Positions 22,790-34,444 of a stretch of DNA of 64,000 bases are shown here, piece by piece (the stretch's first letter is position 1; every line of letters starts with the position of its first letter). The notes beneath the pieces were generated by a model, which saw nothing but the letters and a program-made list of their open reading frames with translations, searched no databases and was not told the DNA's origin. The DNA lies in assembly GCA_030280995.1 (NCBI GenBank), contig JASXTE010000016.1:11662501-11726500 (forward strand). The letters are read 5' to 3'. Position numbers and translations under genes: made by a program. This DNA comes from Hemileia vastatrix (Eukaryota; Basidiomycota; Pucciniomycetes; Pucciniales; Zaghouaniaceae).

Positions 22790-23096
22790 TGTAAAGAAAT
22801 AAGAAAGAGGACTACCACTAGTGCTAAAACTAGCCTAATATGGGACTGATTATTCTGGATACAGCAGTGCAACTGACTATGTTGGGATTTCTAACAGTGA
22901 GGGAAGAATGGACTGAATATTCCAATTGGAAGTGAGACTAGAGAGTAACTGGATTATTAGATAAGTTGTCCAATAAGGAGTGCTCCACAGTTCTGGCTCC
23001 ATATAACCCTCTTACTCAATATACACTCTTTTGCATCTTTACAATGCATAGCGCCCATAGTGCTCCTCCTTCCCACCTCTCAACCGAATCCTAACA
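22790..23096 (-). repeat. 5' LTR of O1 (307 bp)
   Basis: It starts (minus strand) TGTTAGGATTCGG at 23096 and ends TTCTTTACA at 22790. It is collinear with the 3' LTR, with many substitutions between the two, which indicates an old insertion. The outer flank is CCCCA. Confidence 0.9.
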
Positions 23097-23205
23097 CCCC
23101 ATAAGACCAGAAAACCCCATATTTTATAAAATAATGTCATTTAACACATCCACAAATAGCACCAAACAACAAAACAAGGGCCCCTTCAAATGTAGGAAGC
23201 CCACA

Positions 23206-23790
23206 GCTGCTGAGAATTTGATGGAATGGGTAACAAGGGAGCAGGAAAAGGATGAGGGAGTGCAGGAATCAGTTAAGGTGCTCTTATCTAAGGAGGTATT
23301 GGTAAGGAAAGGTTGGAGGAATATCATCTGGAAGGGGAAGCTCTGATTGGAATGGGATAATAGTAGTTCCAAATGATAAAGAACTCAAGAGGCAGGTGGT
23401 CAAGTCTAGGCAAAATTCCCCAGTAGCAGGACACCCAGGACTGCTGAAGATGGTGGAGCTGATGAATAACAGCTTTTAGTGGAAGTCCATGAAGGCATAT
23501 GTCCAGCACTATGTAGTGGAATGTGACTCTTTCCAGAGGAAAAAGGTCATCCTATAAGCCATGCCACTAACCCCATTAAGAATACCCTAGCAGCCATGGA
23601 CAGAACTCTCTTACTACCTGACTGTGGAGTTGCCCAAGTCACAAGGAAAGAATGCTATCCTTGCATTTATTGTCCACTGCACTTAGATGGTACACTTTGT
23701 CCCCACTACTACAAAGGATAAATCAGAAGGTATTGCAGACTCAATGGTGGTGCATGTCTGTAGTCTACATGGATTAAGTGACAGTATAGT
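23206..23790 (+). pseudogene. O2 integrase, N-terminal half
   Basis: It resumes the O2 frame after D2 with NLMEWVTREQEKDEG. The zinc-binding region follows (GHPGLLKMVELMNN...KAYVQHYVVECDSFQRKK), then LHGLSDSIV, where the sequence is cut by the 5' LTR of element A. The matching text in O1 is LHGLPESIVSDRQITF. Several stops and a shift are present. The last five bases, ATAGT (23786-23790), are the target duplication of A. Confidence 0.75.
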
Positions 23791-24583
23791 TGTCAGCCAG
23801 GCTGCTAGACTTTCCCAGTAAAATAATTATTATTTTACTGGGATGAATCCACGCCTTATTATTTTTATTTTTATTAATTATAATATATTTACATTAAATT
23901 TACTTATGATAAATTAACTAATTACAAAAAGTTAAAGTTAGTAAATAATTAAAATTTATATTAAAATGTCCCTTATATTTTAATTTTCTAACACCTTGCT
24001 CAATGACAGGTTAAGAGAAATAAAAATTAATATTAAAATAAACAAAAAAATTTAAATTGAAATAAAATTCAATATTCAAATAAAAATAAATATATACAAA
24101 AAACTTAAATTACTTATTCAGAATTGAAATTTACAGTAATTTTTAAATAAAATAATTTACTTTTGTCATATACAGTAAATACACTTATCTGAAACCTTCT
24201 TTTTGGAACAATCTTATTCTTTTTCTGGAATATTCTTTTCTTCTCTCATAGTACTATATTTAGGATTTCAACTCTGTGCTTTGTCTCTCCTTAACCTATA
24301 TAAGGCCTCCCTTTCTGGTTGTTTTTGATCATCCTTTACTTACTTAATATTTTATTAAACCAATCTATTACAATCATATATTTATTACTACTTATTTTTT
24401 TTAGTATTTACTTACAATAGTCCCAGATCCTTAATTATAATAATTATAAAAATTTACCTCTTTTTTGAGTAAAGCAAATAAAAGATAAAATATACGTACT
24501 TTAACTTTTAAACCCTAAAATCCACCTATCACTGCCATCGGACCTGCGTTAAAAATCTTCTAGACCAAAAGAACCCTTCAGCA
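23791..24583 (+). repeat. 5' LTR of A (793 bp)
   Basis: It starts TGTCAGCCAGG and ends CCCTTCAGCA. It is highly similar to the 3' LTR (31605-32409) and similar to the A2 LTR. Near the start a short inverted repeat, CCAGTAAAATAATTATTATTTTACTGGG, could form a hairpin; arms CCCAGTAAAATAAT and ATTTTACTGGG are seen in both LTRs. Confidence 0.92.
24297..24304 (+). promoter_or_regulatory. TATA box of the A 5' LTR
   Basis: TATATAAG occurs in the middle of the LTR, in a context (AGGCCTCCCTTTCTGG) shared with the 3' LTR and A2. It is the likely U3 promoter by position. The 3' LTR has TATATGAG at the same place. Confidence 0.5.
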
Positions 24584-25533
24584 CTTGAGGCCCTTTCCGA
24601 ATAGTCAATGGCGCATTGATATCTTGAAGCCATCAAACAAGAGACCATTGATGATGAGGTACAAGTAGGACAAATAGACAACAAAAAGGACAAATGTCAT
24701 TGACCACGTGACTTATTTTTTTTCTGCAACCAGGAATCAAACCGGGCTCAAAAATTTAGGTTCATATATTGAAAATTGTCATATATAATTGTGGTAATTA
24801 TATTGATTACTAGTTGTGGGTCATTTTGCACATTTCATTGTCCACATATGTCATTTTTACTCAGCACTATGTAAGTGACATTAACTTGCTCATTTTACAG
24901 GGGGAGGTGCCTGGTAAATAAAAAATTTTTTTCCTAGTTAACCAAGATAGAACTATATTGTTCTTAGTTCTAGAAGTAATATTAAATTTTAAATTAATTA
25001 TTTTATATTATTTTTTTTAATTATTTCAGTTGACCTCTGTCCTGATAATTAAAGTTTTATTATTTTTTCAGTTGACAAATTGTCCTGACAGTAAAGTATT
25101 AATATTTAAAATTAATTGAATTAATAATATTAATATTATTTCAGTTGACAATAAGTCCTGATAATTAAATTTTTTCAGCTGACATTAACTCCTTTTAATT
25201 AAAATTATTTTCAGTTGACATTAAGTCCTGGTAGTTAAATTCTTCTGTTGACTTCTAGTCCTGATAATTATCAAAATATTACTAATTATTAAATTATCTT
25301 ATTACTTCAGTTGATTTATTTTAAATCCTGGTTATAAAATTACCTTAAAATTAATAAAATTGTGATTATTATTTCAGTTGATTTTTTGTCCTGATAAACA
25401 TTATATTTTAATTATTCCAGTTAATTACAAAGTCCTGATAATTACTTATATAATATTTTTCTTTAAATAAAGTAAAAATAATAACTGATTAAATTTTAAT
25501 ATTTCTTTCTCTCAGTTCAGGTTAATTACAACT
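24584..25533 (+). other. leader of A with dyad repeats and antisense B-box-like segment
   Basis: The leader separates the LTR from the gag ATG. A tRNA-like segment at 24725-24745 (GGTTTGATTCC on the minus strand) corresponds to the CpG-intact version in A2. From 25026 to about 25440 there are about nine degenerate copies of CAGTTGAC-N-GTCCTGATA, at about 25026, 25066, 25140, 25168, 25210, 25243, 25312, 25374 and 25418. No standard primer site directly after the LTR is evident; TGGCGCATTGA at 24609 is a weak candidate. Confidence 0.65.
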
Positions 25534-28131
25534 ATGACTGATCAAGGTGCTTCTGCTGGCTGTGATGAGGAACTTGATTTAATTGATTATGATGAAGCTT
25601 CTTCTTTAACTTCTCCTTTGACTACAAAACTGGATCAAATTAATCAATTACTGGACCAATCAGGATGTAGAAATGCAGGAGATGAAAAAAATATTAGTGG
25701 AGGCAACTGCTCAAGATCAAAAGCCTTCTATCAACCCCCTAGAAGAGCTTCCAAAAGGCTTCAAAATTAAAAAGATTCCCTTGAATCAGCAAGTCAAAAA
25801 TCTCTCCACTCAAATCAAGGAGTTGAGGTCAGAAAACCTCAAGCTGAGGTCAAAAACAGACTCTCTAGAAGACAAGGTAAGAAAAATAGAGTCCTTCCTT
25901 CAAGAGAAGAGGAAACCTCCTCCTCCAAAAGCCCTTCCACAATTAACCCCCCAGCAACAAGAAAAGGTAGAAGTCTCAAAGTGGCAGTCAGATTGGCTGA
26001 AAACCCAGTTGGATTATCTGTCCCAACAACAACAGAAACTAGTACCTCAGACAGGTCCTTCAAGAAACAATCAGTTCAGCTCCACACCTCACCCCTACCA
26101 AGGAGGAAGAAAGAGAAAAAACAATCACATTCAATTCTTTCCCAAGACATGGTAAGCCCCTCTATTGAATCTCAAGTACCATTTCTTGTAACTAATTCAG
26201 TTCCTTCAGGTAATTCTGGAAGAGGAGATGAGACTGTGAGACCAGTAGAGGCTGAGAATAGTAGACAAACTGCTCAATATTCTAATGTATCCAATCCTTT
26301 GGTTTTGATTGCTACTTCAATGATAAATCCAGATATGGCTATTATTGATGAGACACTTGATCCTGAGTTTTATGAGTATCTGGAAAGTTATTCTGTTTCA
26401 CTATTGAGAAATACTCCAGATGTAGCTAACATTAATGATGAATATTTGAGGGATATTATTGCTAAACAAGATCATATAATGAACAACATGCAATTGACTC
26501 AGAAATATAATAGTTTGTTAACTGTACAGGGTTATCAAGAATTGAAGAGTGATTTACAGAGAGTTTCTGATGATTAGTTTCATTATAAAGTAACTCATGA
26601 AAAGAAAGTTGCTTTATGGAAAAGTATCAAGAATGATATGTCTAAATTAAAAGATGATGTGTACATCTGTTTCCAGGAGTTAGAAGGATATTAGATAAAC
26701 TTAGAAATATTGAGTAACCATTATTCATCTTTACAAAATAAGAATCAGTTATCTTTTGCAACCAGCAATGAGATTTTATCTTGTATTCCAAGAGTAAAAA
26801 CTAGGTTAACAACCATTGAGGAGAAATTTAATTCATTTTTATATAATCAAAAGTTTCCTGAAATTTCTTTGAAAGAACCTGTTGAACAGGATACCCCAAT
26901 TTTACCTGTTCCTAGTTCATCCAAAGTAAAACTAGTTCCAGATATACCTGTTGATGTCACTGAGTTTCTATCAAAAATTGATGATGTACCTGGATCATCC
27001 ACAAAAGGATTAAACAATGAAATTACTACTCAATTGGAGAAATTACAGCTACTTCTCACTGATAAACAAGCTTGTAATAAGGAAACTAATTCAAATCAAA
27101 AGAGTTGTCCAAAACCTGACCAGTATCCAACATTTGATGGTGACTCTTCCTCTGATTGGCAACAGTTCATTTGCAGGATTGATAATCTAAAATATTCTTA
27201 AAAACTCCCAGATGAGGAAATTGTGTCAAAATTAATTTATTTATTTATCAATATAGCCCTAATTTGGTATGAATCTGTTCTCTTGGATAAAAATGAGTAC
27301 TCATGGGAAGATTGGAAAAAATTAATTAAAGCACAACTTGGTGGTTTCAAGTTTAGGTTAGCTCAACAAAGGCAATATGAATAGACCAGATATAGCTCTT
27401 CTACTGAAAACCCTATTGAGTTCCTGATGAAACTTGTGAAAATCTTGGGGGAAATGGACCAAGATATGGAGTTTGAATTGTGGAAGGACAGGATCCTCCA
27501 TAAATTACCTATGTCTCTGAGAGACTTAATAGTTGCTAGAACTGAGTTCTCAAAGGAACCTTCTTCTTTCATTAACACTTGTAATGAGATCCTTCTAAAT
27601 AACAAGTATGATGCTAGAAAATTCAATTCTATAACTTCATTGGAGAAAACCTCCAATTACCAACAAAAACCTCTGGAAAAGGTTGGTAAACCTTCTGCCC
27701 CTGTTGCACCCAAAAAATATGCAACAAAAACTTGCTTCAAACGCAGAAAGCCTTGGAAGAAAGGCCATGAATGTGACAAGAAGATAAATCTTGTTGAACA
27801 GACAGAGGAACATTCTGATGGCTCAATAGCACTGGATGATACTTCAAGTGATTGTGCCAGCAAAATTTCTTATGAATCTCACCAAGAATTTTTAATGCTG
27901 GAAGAGGATATTCATTATTTAAACAATATTGATATTGAGAATAATGATTTAACTACAGTGGAAGATGATGAGATCAAACAAAATCTTGAGGATAGCTCAA
28001 TTATTATTGCCCCCCTCAAGGCACCAGTCTTAATCAATAGAAACAACATTGAGGTTGTCTTAGATTCTGGAGCTGGAGGAAGTGTAGTATCTGAAAAAGC
28101 ACTTGCTTCAGTGGACCAAGATTATAAATGA
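25534..28131 (+). pseudogene. gag and protease of A, one frame with six stops
   Basis: From ATG 25534 one frame runs 866 codons, with stops at 25768, 26575, 26692, 27199, 27382 and 28129 but no visible frameshift. The N-terminus is acidic and Ser/Lys-rich. The middle is long and helical. The capsid-like part (FDGDSSSDWQQFICRIDNLKYS ... WYESVLLDKNEYSWEDWKKLIKAQL) resembles retrotransposon gag. The zinc knuckle reads CFKRRKPWKKGHEC, with the second Cys replaced by Arg. The protease is VVLDSGAGGSVVSEKAL with its DSG triad intact. The N-terminal extension before the capsid is longer than usual for Ty3 gag. Confidence 0.8.
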
Positions 28132-31100
28132 AAACTTATGCCTATCATCTATGAGAATTGGAGAGGTTGTGGCTCTGTTTTGTCCCCCATTGGTAAATAC
28201 AAAGCCACAGTATTTTTCAAATATAAGCATGTTTTTGTAAAAACCATATGTGATTTTTTTTGTCGTGAAAAATGATAATTTGAGTAGTTGGTTCATTGTG
28301 GGGAATGACATTTTAGCCAAATATGGCACAAAATTGGATCCTTCAAACCAATGTTTCTCAATTGGGATGAATGGGAAGAGAAAATTTAAAACTTTCTCCC
28401 CCTAGAAATTATTAACACCAGGATTGAACAAATGTCATTCTGTAATTCAATATAAAGGAAGATCTACAAAAGAAATGCATGCCCTTGTGTCTGAAATTGA
28501 CAATGCTTCTTTTGGAGAACAACTTTCTGGTGAGAATAAAGATTCTATCATTAAATTGATAAAATCTTTTCATATGGCCTTTGCTCATGGGTCACATGAA
28601 TTAGGATTGGTAAAAGAAGAAATGAAGCTTTCATTATCCTGCCCATTGACAATAATACCACCTAGTTTAAAGAAGAAGCCTTATCCAGCTTCTCCCACAT
28701 AGATAAAAGATATTGAATACAATATCTCTAAACTTTTAAAAATGAATATTATTGAAAAGGTAGTTGAAACACCTAAACATTGTGTTATCTCACCTGTCCT
28801 AATTTTTTATGGGAAAGATAAATCTAAGTTATGTGGTGATTATAGAGCATCAAACACTTATACTGTTGATGATATCTATCTTTACCCAGAATTAGCTCTA
28901 TACATGCTACCCTATAAGCTGCTAAATATATCAGCTGTTTGGATGGTAACAAGGGATATCATCAGGTACCTGTTGAGAAGAATTCCCAGAATTTTCTGAT
29001 GATTGCTACTCATATGGGTATTTATAAGTATATTAGGATGCTATTTGGCCCTAAAAATGCCCCTTCAGTTTTTCAAAAAGTTATTGATAACATATTCCAT
29101 CAAGAAATAATTTAAGGATGGCTTATGGTTTATATTGATGATATCATCATCTTCTTAAAAAAATTTGCGGACTATCTCAACCAACTGTGTAAAGTGTTCC
29201 ATAAGATGGATCAACTAAATATGGCACTAGCTTTGAAGAAATGCAAATTTGGTTTTCATTCCTTAAAAGTGCTTGGTCATGTTGTCTCAAGGTTACAGAT
29301 ATGTGTTGACCAAAACAAAGTGGCAGCCATACAACAGGTGAAGGCTCCTACCACAGTTAGAGAGCTCCAGAGTTTTTTGGGAATGTGTGGATATTATAGA
29401 CAGTATATTGAAAATTTTCAAGTCATAGCATTATCCCTTACCCAACTGACTAAGAAAGATGTTGCTTTTTTCTGGAATAGTGGAAGACAAAGAGATTTTG
29501 ACACTATGAAACATTGTTTAATTTCAGCACCAATTCTTGCTTTACCTGACTTTAATCAACCATTTGTTTTATACACTGATGCCAGTTTTATTGGTCTTGG
29601 TGCTTCCCTCCATCAGAAACAAATGATTAATGATAAAGTATGAGAAGTAGTAATTTTTAATATTTCAAGAACCTTGAGAAATAGTGAATGGAAATATGGT
29701 GCCACTCAACTAGAATGTTTAGCAGTAGTATGGGCTCTGGAGAAGCTACATTATTACCTGGATGACCTGAAATTTGAACTTGTCACTGACTTCAGTGCAG
29801 TTAAATCCCTATTAAACTTGAAAACACCTAACAGACATATGTTCAGATGGAAGCTGGCTGTTCAAGACTACAGATGGAGAATCAAAATAATTCATAGGGC
29901 TGGTATTGTTCACTCAAATGTGGATATACTTTCAAGGTTACCTTTTTCAAATGATGACTTAAATCCAGCATATGATTCTGAAGATGAAATTATTCACATT
30001 CAGGGGATATATGTGGTTGATATAGAGGAAGAGCTATTACAGCTTATTCTGGATTCATATGATAAGGACACTAACTTGAAATAGTTATGCACCATATTAA
30101 ATGATCCAAAAAATGCTTCAATACAAGCATTAATTAAAACCCTTCCACCAAAGTACCAGAAGGTTTTGGAAAAAGGTAAATTTTCAATTGATGAAGTATA
30201 TCTATATTATAGAAGAAAGTTGAGTAATGTTATTGTTATTCCTCCTTCTATGAAAGATATCATCTTGAAAATTTGTCATGATGACATATTGGCTGGACAT
30301 TTTGATCTTGAAAAAACAATGATCAGAATTAAAAACACTTCTTGGTGGGTCAATATGTTTGAAGACACCAAACTATATGTTGAATCATGTGATTCTTGCC
30401 AAAAATCAAAGAGATTGACTGGTAAAAGAGCTGGATTAATGCAACATATTGAACCTCCTGATGCACCATGGCAGATAATAAACATGGACTTTGTAACAGG
30501 ATTACCTATTTCTGGGAAAGACAGTTATAACTCTTGTTGGATTATTGTGGATAGATTCACAAAAATGTGTAAATTTATCCCCACCCACAAGGATGTTTCC
30601 ACTAAAGAATTAGCCTTCTTATGGTGGTCTCATATTTTTAATACTGCAGGTTCTCCTAAGGCCATAATCTCTGATAGAGACCCTAAATATACTTCTGATT
30701 TTTGGATGTCTCTGATGGATGTTTGTGGTTGTGATCTGAAACTTTCTACGGCCCATCACCCACAGACTGATGGCTTAACCAGAAGAATGATTCAGACTTT
30801 AGAGGACATGATAAGAAGGTATTGTGCCTTTGGCCTTGAGTACAAAGACAATGACAGATTAACTCATGATTCGGTTACCCTACTTCCTAGGTTGGAATTT
30901 GCTTATAATAGCACTTTTCACTCTGTTACTCAGAAAAAGCTTTTTGAGCTCTGGCTGGGATATGTTTCAAATACTCCTTCCCAAATTCTTAATAATAAAA
31001 TACCTAAATTGGATTTACATCCTAGAATAAAATCTTTTCTTCAAATGCAACAACTTTGCAGAAGTCATGCCCAAAAATTTATTGAAAAATCCTTTGAATA

Positions 31101-31572
31101 TGAGAAGAAGAGATGGGACAAATCCCATAAAGAATACACTTTTAAAAAGGGTGATGAAGTACTAATTTCTACAATCCACTTCAATTTACAAGGTAATAAC
31201 AAGTTGAAAGACCTGTTTGTAGGTCCATTTGTCGTCAGAAGAATGGTTGGTGATAATGCAGTTAGAGTTATATTGTTTTCTCCATATGACAGAAAACATC
31301 CTGTTTTTCCAATATCTCTTTTGAAACCTTACACATCCAATAGTGATTTAATTCCCAAAGGGAGGGGTAGACCAGAAAATACCCCTAATGAAATCACTGA
31401 GACATCAGAAACTGATAAGATTCTAAATGACAGAATAGTTACTGCTGAAAAAGGTACTGAACACTTATTGAGATTTAAGAATAAATCTTCTAAATATGAT
31501 TCTTGGATACCTGGGAAAGAGATATCTAATCTTCCTACTCTGCTAAATAAATATAAAAAGAAAAAATCATAG
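28132..31572 (+). pseudogene. RT, RNase H and integrase of A, broken
   Basis: A shift near the T-run at about 28255 separates this from gag. RT pieces: KLCGDYRASNTYTVDDIYLYP, MLFGPKNAPSVFQKVID and an intact YIDD box (MVYIDDIIIF, 29125-29160). RNase H: VLYTDASFIGLGASLHQK and YGATQLECLAVVWALEKLHYYL. Integrase (30166-31572, open for 468 codons): zinc region CHDDILAGHFDLEKT...CDSCQKSK, core Asp in NMDFVTGLP and SDRDPKYTSDFW, but DGLTRRMIQTLED has Arg where the catalytic Glu should be. The C-terminal end (HLLRFKNKSSKYDSWIPGKEI) is chromodomain-like. Confidence 0.85.
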
Positions 31573-31592
31573 CATTTTTTTATTGTTTTTTT

Positions 31593-31604
31593 AGAGTGAG
31601 GAAG
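31593..31604 (+). other. polypurine tract of A
   Basis: AGAGTGAGGAAG directly precedes the 3' LTR, the standard position for plus-strand priming in LTR retrotransposons. Confidence 0.7.
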
Positions 31605-32409
31605 TTTCAGCCAGGCTGCTAGACTTACCCAGTAAAATAATTAATATTTTACTGGGATGAAGCCACACCTTATTATTTTTGTTTTTATTAATTATAATAT
31701 ATTTACATTAAATTTGCTTATAATAAATTAACTAATTACAAAAAGTTAAAGTTGTTAAATAATTAAAATTTATATAAAAATGTCCCTTATATTTTTATTA
31801 TCTAACACCGTGCTCAATGATGGGTTAAGAGAAATAAAAATTAATATCAAAATAAAGAAAAAAAATTAAATTGAAGTAAATTGAAATAAATTTCAATATT
31901 CAAATAAAAATAAATATATACAAAAAATTCAAATTACCTATTTAGAATTGACATTTAGAGTAATTTTTAAATATACTAATTTACTTTTGTCATATACAGT
32001 AAATACACTTTTCTGAGACCTTCTTTTTGGAACAATCTTATTATTCTTCTGGAACATTCTTTTCTTCTCTCATACTACTGTATTTAGGATTTCAACTCTG
32101 TGCTTTGTCTCTCCTTTGCCTATATGAGGCCTCCCTTTCTGGTTGTTTTTGATCATCCTTTACTTACTTATTATTTTATTAAACCAATCTATTAAAATCA
32201 TATATTTATTACTAATTATTGTTTTTAGTATTTACTTACAGTAATTCTAGATCATTAAGTATAATAATTATAAAAATTTTACCTTATTTTTGAGTAAAGC
32301 AAATAAAAGATAAAATATACGTACTTTAACTTTGAAACCCCAAAATCCACCTATCACCGCCATTGGACCTGCGTTAAAAGTCTTCTAGACCAAAAGAAAC
32401 CCTTCAACA
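31605..32409 (+). repeat. 3' LTR of A (805 bp)
   Basis: It starts TTTCAGCCAGG (G to T at the second base relative to the 5' LTR) and ends CCCTTCAACA. It is collinear with 23791-24583 with scattered substitutions and small indels. The outer flank ATAGT repeats the target duplication. Confidence 0.92.
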
Positions 32410-33066
32410 ATAGTATCAGACATGATATGTACTTTCAACTCTAAATTGTTGAAGGAAATGTATGAAAAACTAAACATTAAGCCCATTTTGTCAGCAGAGT
32501 GGCATCTGCAGACTGATGGGAAATCAGAGATAGTAAAAAGGCAATTGAAAAATTCCTGCACCATTTCATTAACAATCAGCAAGATGATTGGGTGAAACTG
32601 CTACCATTGGCTGAATTCTCATATAAAAACCAGAGACATGTGGCAACTAGAATTTCACCTTTCTATGCCAACTATGGATAACACCCAAAATTCTAAATAG
32701 ATACCCCATCAATGTTGCAAGTTCCAGAGGCTGAAGAATGAATTCAGAAAATACTGAGTATACCACCAGAATCAGAAGCAGTGCTCAAGATATCCCAGTA
32801 GTCAATGAAGTTCCATAATGATGAAGGGAAGGCTCAAAATTTGGTGCTACAGTTATCTAAAAAGGTTCGCCTAGGCTCATGATTCATTTCTACATTACAT
32901 CAAAGCTCCAAGCTAGATCACAAGAAGGTGGGCCAATTTAAGATCAAGTGCAAGATATCTGACTCAGAATATGAGTTGGAACTACCAATTTCAATGAGGC
33001 AAGTGCACCCAGTGTTCAATATCTCCTTACTCACAAAGAACCAAGGAGATACAATACCAGGGAGCC
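32410..33066 (+). pseudogene. O2 integrase core and C-terminal domain
   Basis: It continues the integrase after A: LLKEMYEKLNIKPILSAEWHLQTDGKSEIVKRQL (Glu in GKSE), then NQQDDWVKLLPLAEFSYKN, a C-terminal domain with LDHKKVGQFKIKCKISDSEYELELPISMRQVHPVFNISLL, and KNQGDTIPG just before B. Stops and shifts are present. The last five bases, GAGCC, are the target duplication of B; the frame continues after B as SPEEPPAQ. Confidence 0.8.
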
Positions 33067-33875
33067 TTCCACGTGCTACATGACACTCGAGGCAAAAGCA
33101 GCTCATTAAATCAATAATACAGAGGTCTAAATCCATACTCAAAGCGCAGAAAGCAATTCTACATAGCAACTGCAAATTTCCTTTGTGTACTCACTATTCA
33201 ACCATGCTATTCTAAACTCTAAATCTAAATTAGTCAATCTCTCAATAGTGTGTCTAAGTCTTTTCCTCAATAAGCGACACAAAGCGCAATAGTCAATGTA
33301 ATAGTAAGCTAAAAGGTTTATTATTTGTCTGTGAATTATTAAAAGGGGTAGTGAGAATGGACGGAATGGTTAGTGGAGGATTAAAGGGTTGACGGATGTT
33401 AGTGAGGAGGGTCCAGGTGTAACGGGTGTATTTTTTAATGGTCTGTGGTGTGCGGAATAGTGGATGGGTATGAGGTCAATGTGAGGAGGAGTAAAGGATA
33501 TAAAAGGGGTTGAGTTTTTGGTTCGACATTCTTTAGAATTAAATTATAAAACGTACATATAATTAATAGCGGTAAAGCTTTAGGTTAAATCATTATTATT
33601 GTATCTTTCCTTATTTTCTCAGTAATCATTTCTAAATCCTAAATCTTTGATTATTGAGTTTCCAACCCTCCATGAGATTTTAAGAATATTAATATTACCT
33701 TTAAATTATATTAGAATTCTTCTCGAACATATCTCAAAGCAGTAGCTCTTCCTTCAAGTCATCTTTGAATCACTTCCTCAAACATTTCCTCTGTGCCTCG
33801 AAGAAGTTTCTAAACTCGTCCCTCCATCTCATTTCCAGGAACACCCTCGACCTTGTGCGTACATTGTTTGGTGAC
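33067..33875 (+). repeat. 5' LTR of B, fused to gag
   Basis: It is collinear with the 3' LTR of B from TTCCACGTGC (3' copy TGTCACGTGC) to the GGTGAC near its end. The last 15 bases already match gag better than LTR (ACATTGTTTGGTGAC versus AGGTTGTCTGGTGAC). TATAAAAG at 33499-33506 is the likely promoter. At 33493-33495 it shows the empty version of the MITE site that is filled in the 3' LTR. Confidence 0.88.
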
Positions 33876-34430
33876 CCTAATGAAACTGACAACGCAGAAA
33901 TTGAACTTGATTTTCTTCTCATGAGTGATAATGGTAAAGCCTCTGAATATATTTCGAAATTCAGAGCACTTCAAACTCAAGTAGGTTGGAATGATGCTGC
34001 CCTCAAGTATCATTTCAAAAAAGGACTTCCTTTGAGGATTCTGGATCAATTAAATCTTCACGGTCAGAAGATGACTACTTTAACGGATTTAATGGATTGA
34101 ACCCTCGAACTCAATGGCGATTACCAAGGACGACTACAAAATTGTCGATACGCCAACAAATCTCAAGGCCTAAATTTTAAATTGGGACCTTCTTCACATC
34201 CACAGACAACTCAATCCAAACCCAATAAGGGAATGGACGAATCTCGACCAAAAAGCTCGACCCCAGGTGATATCAGCAAAGTACCGGATCCTAAAGGGGA
34301 ACTTAAAGAAGCTGAGAGGAAGAGAAAAGTAGATAATGTTTTATGTATGTATTGTGGGGGTAAGCACAAGATGGAAGATTGTGTAAAGTTGAAGGAAAGA
34401 GAAGGTACTAGTTCGGAGTCAAAAAACTAG
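33861..34430 (+). pseudogene. gag of B, N-terminally deleted
   Basis: True gag homology starts at TLFGDPNETDNAEIELDF, directly at the LTR end. The upstream in-frame text from 33765 (MNHFLKHF...) is translated LTR. Capsid C-terminal features follow (ASEYISKFRALQTQVGWNDAALKYHFKKGLP), a TGA at 34098, then a CCHC-like zinc knuckle CMYCGGKHKMEDC near 34350. The missing N-terminus plus the missing primer site mean this copy could not replicate on its own. Confidence 0.8.
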
Positions 34431-34444
34431 TAGATATTTTACTT

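Larger units (their letters stand above)
17538..23096 (-). mobile_element. O1: complete but defective Ty3/gypsy chromovirus (5559 bp), TSD CCCCA
   Basis: Both LTRs start TGTTAGGATT and end TCTT(T/A)ACA on the minus strand. The 5-bp duplications CCCCA are at 17533-17537 and 23097-23101. The order on the minus strand is: 5' LTR (23096-22790), a possible primer site TGGCGCACTACC about 17 nt inside, gag from 22753, protease, RT, RNase H, integrase, chromodomain remnant, polypurine tract (AAAAGAGGGGG, about 17860-17872) and 3' LTR (17854-17538). It sits inside D2, which itself sits in O2, a member of the same family as O1. Confidence 0.9.
16620..23205. repeat. D2, solo-LTR-like repeat split by element O1
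   Basis: D2 is the second copy of the D repeat. It starts TGTGTACAATCC at 16620 and runs to 17537. It is interrupted by O1 (17538-23096) and resumes at 23102, ending near 23205. D1 (3595-4487) shows the uninterrupted order. Without O1 it is about 1.0 kb. It splits the O2 frame between KLE and ENLMEWV. Flanks GGAGA and GCTGA may be a decayed 5-bp duplication. No ORF is seen, and the TG...CA ends suggest a solo LTR. Confidence 0.65.
23791..32409 (+). mobile_element. A: complete Ty3/gypsy-type element (8619 bp), TSD ATAGT
   Basis: LTRs are at 23791-24583 and 31605-32409; target duplications ATAGT are at 23786-23790 and 32410-32414. The target is the O2 integrase, whose frame continues on the far side as VSDMICTFNS. 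Inside are a 950-bp leader with dyad repeats, gag from 25534, protease, RT, RNase H and integrase to 31572, and a polypurine tract AGAGTGAGGAAG directly before the 3' LTR. Numerous stops and a missing integrase Glu make it non-autonomous. A2 at 1-2200 is the second copy. Confidence 0.93.

Noticed and set aside
33765..33860. MNHFLKHF... as the true N-terminus of gag in B
   Set aside because: The identical sequence is present in the 3' LTR, so it is LTR sequence fused to gag by a deletion.
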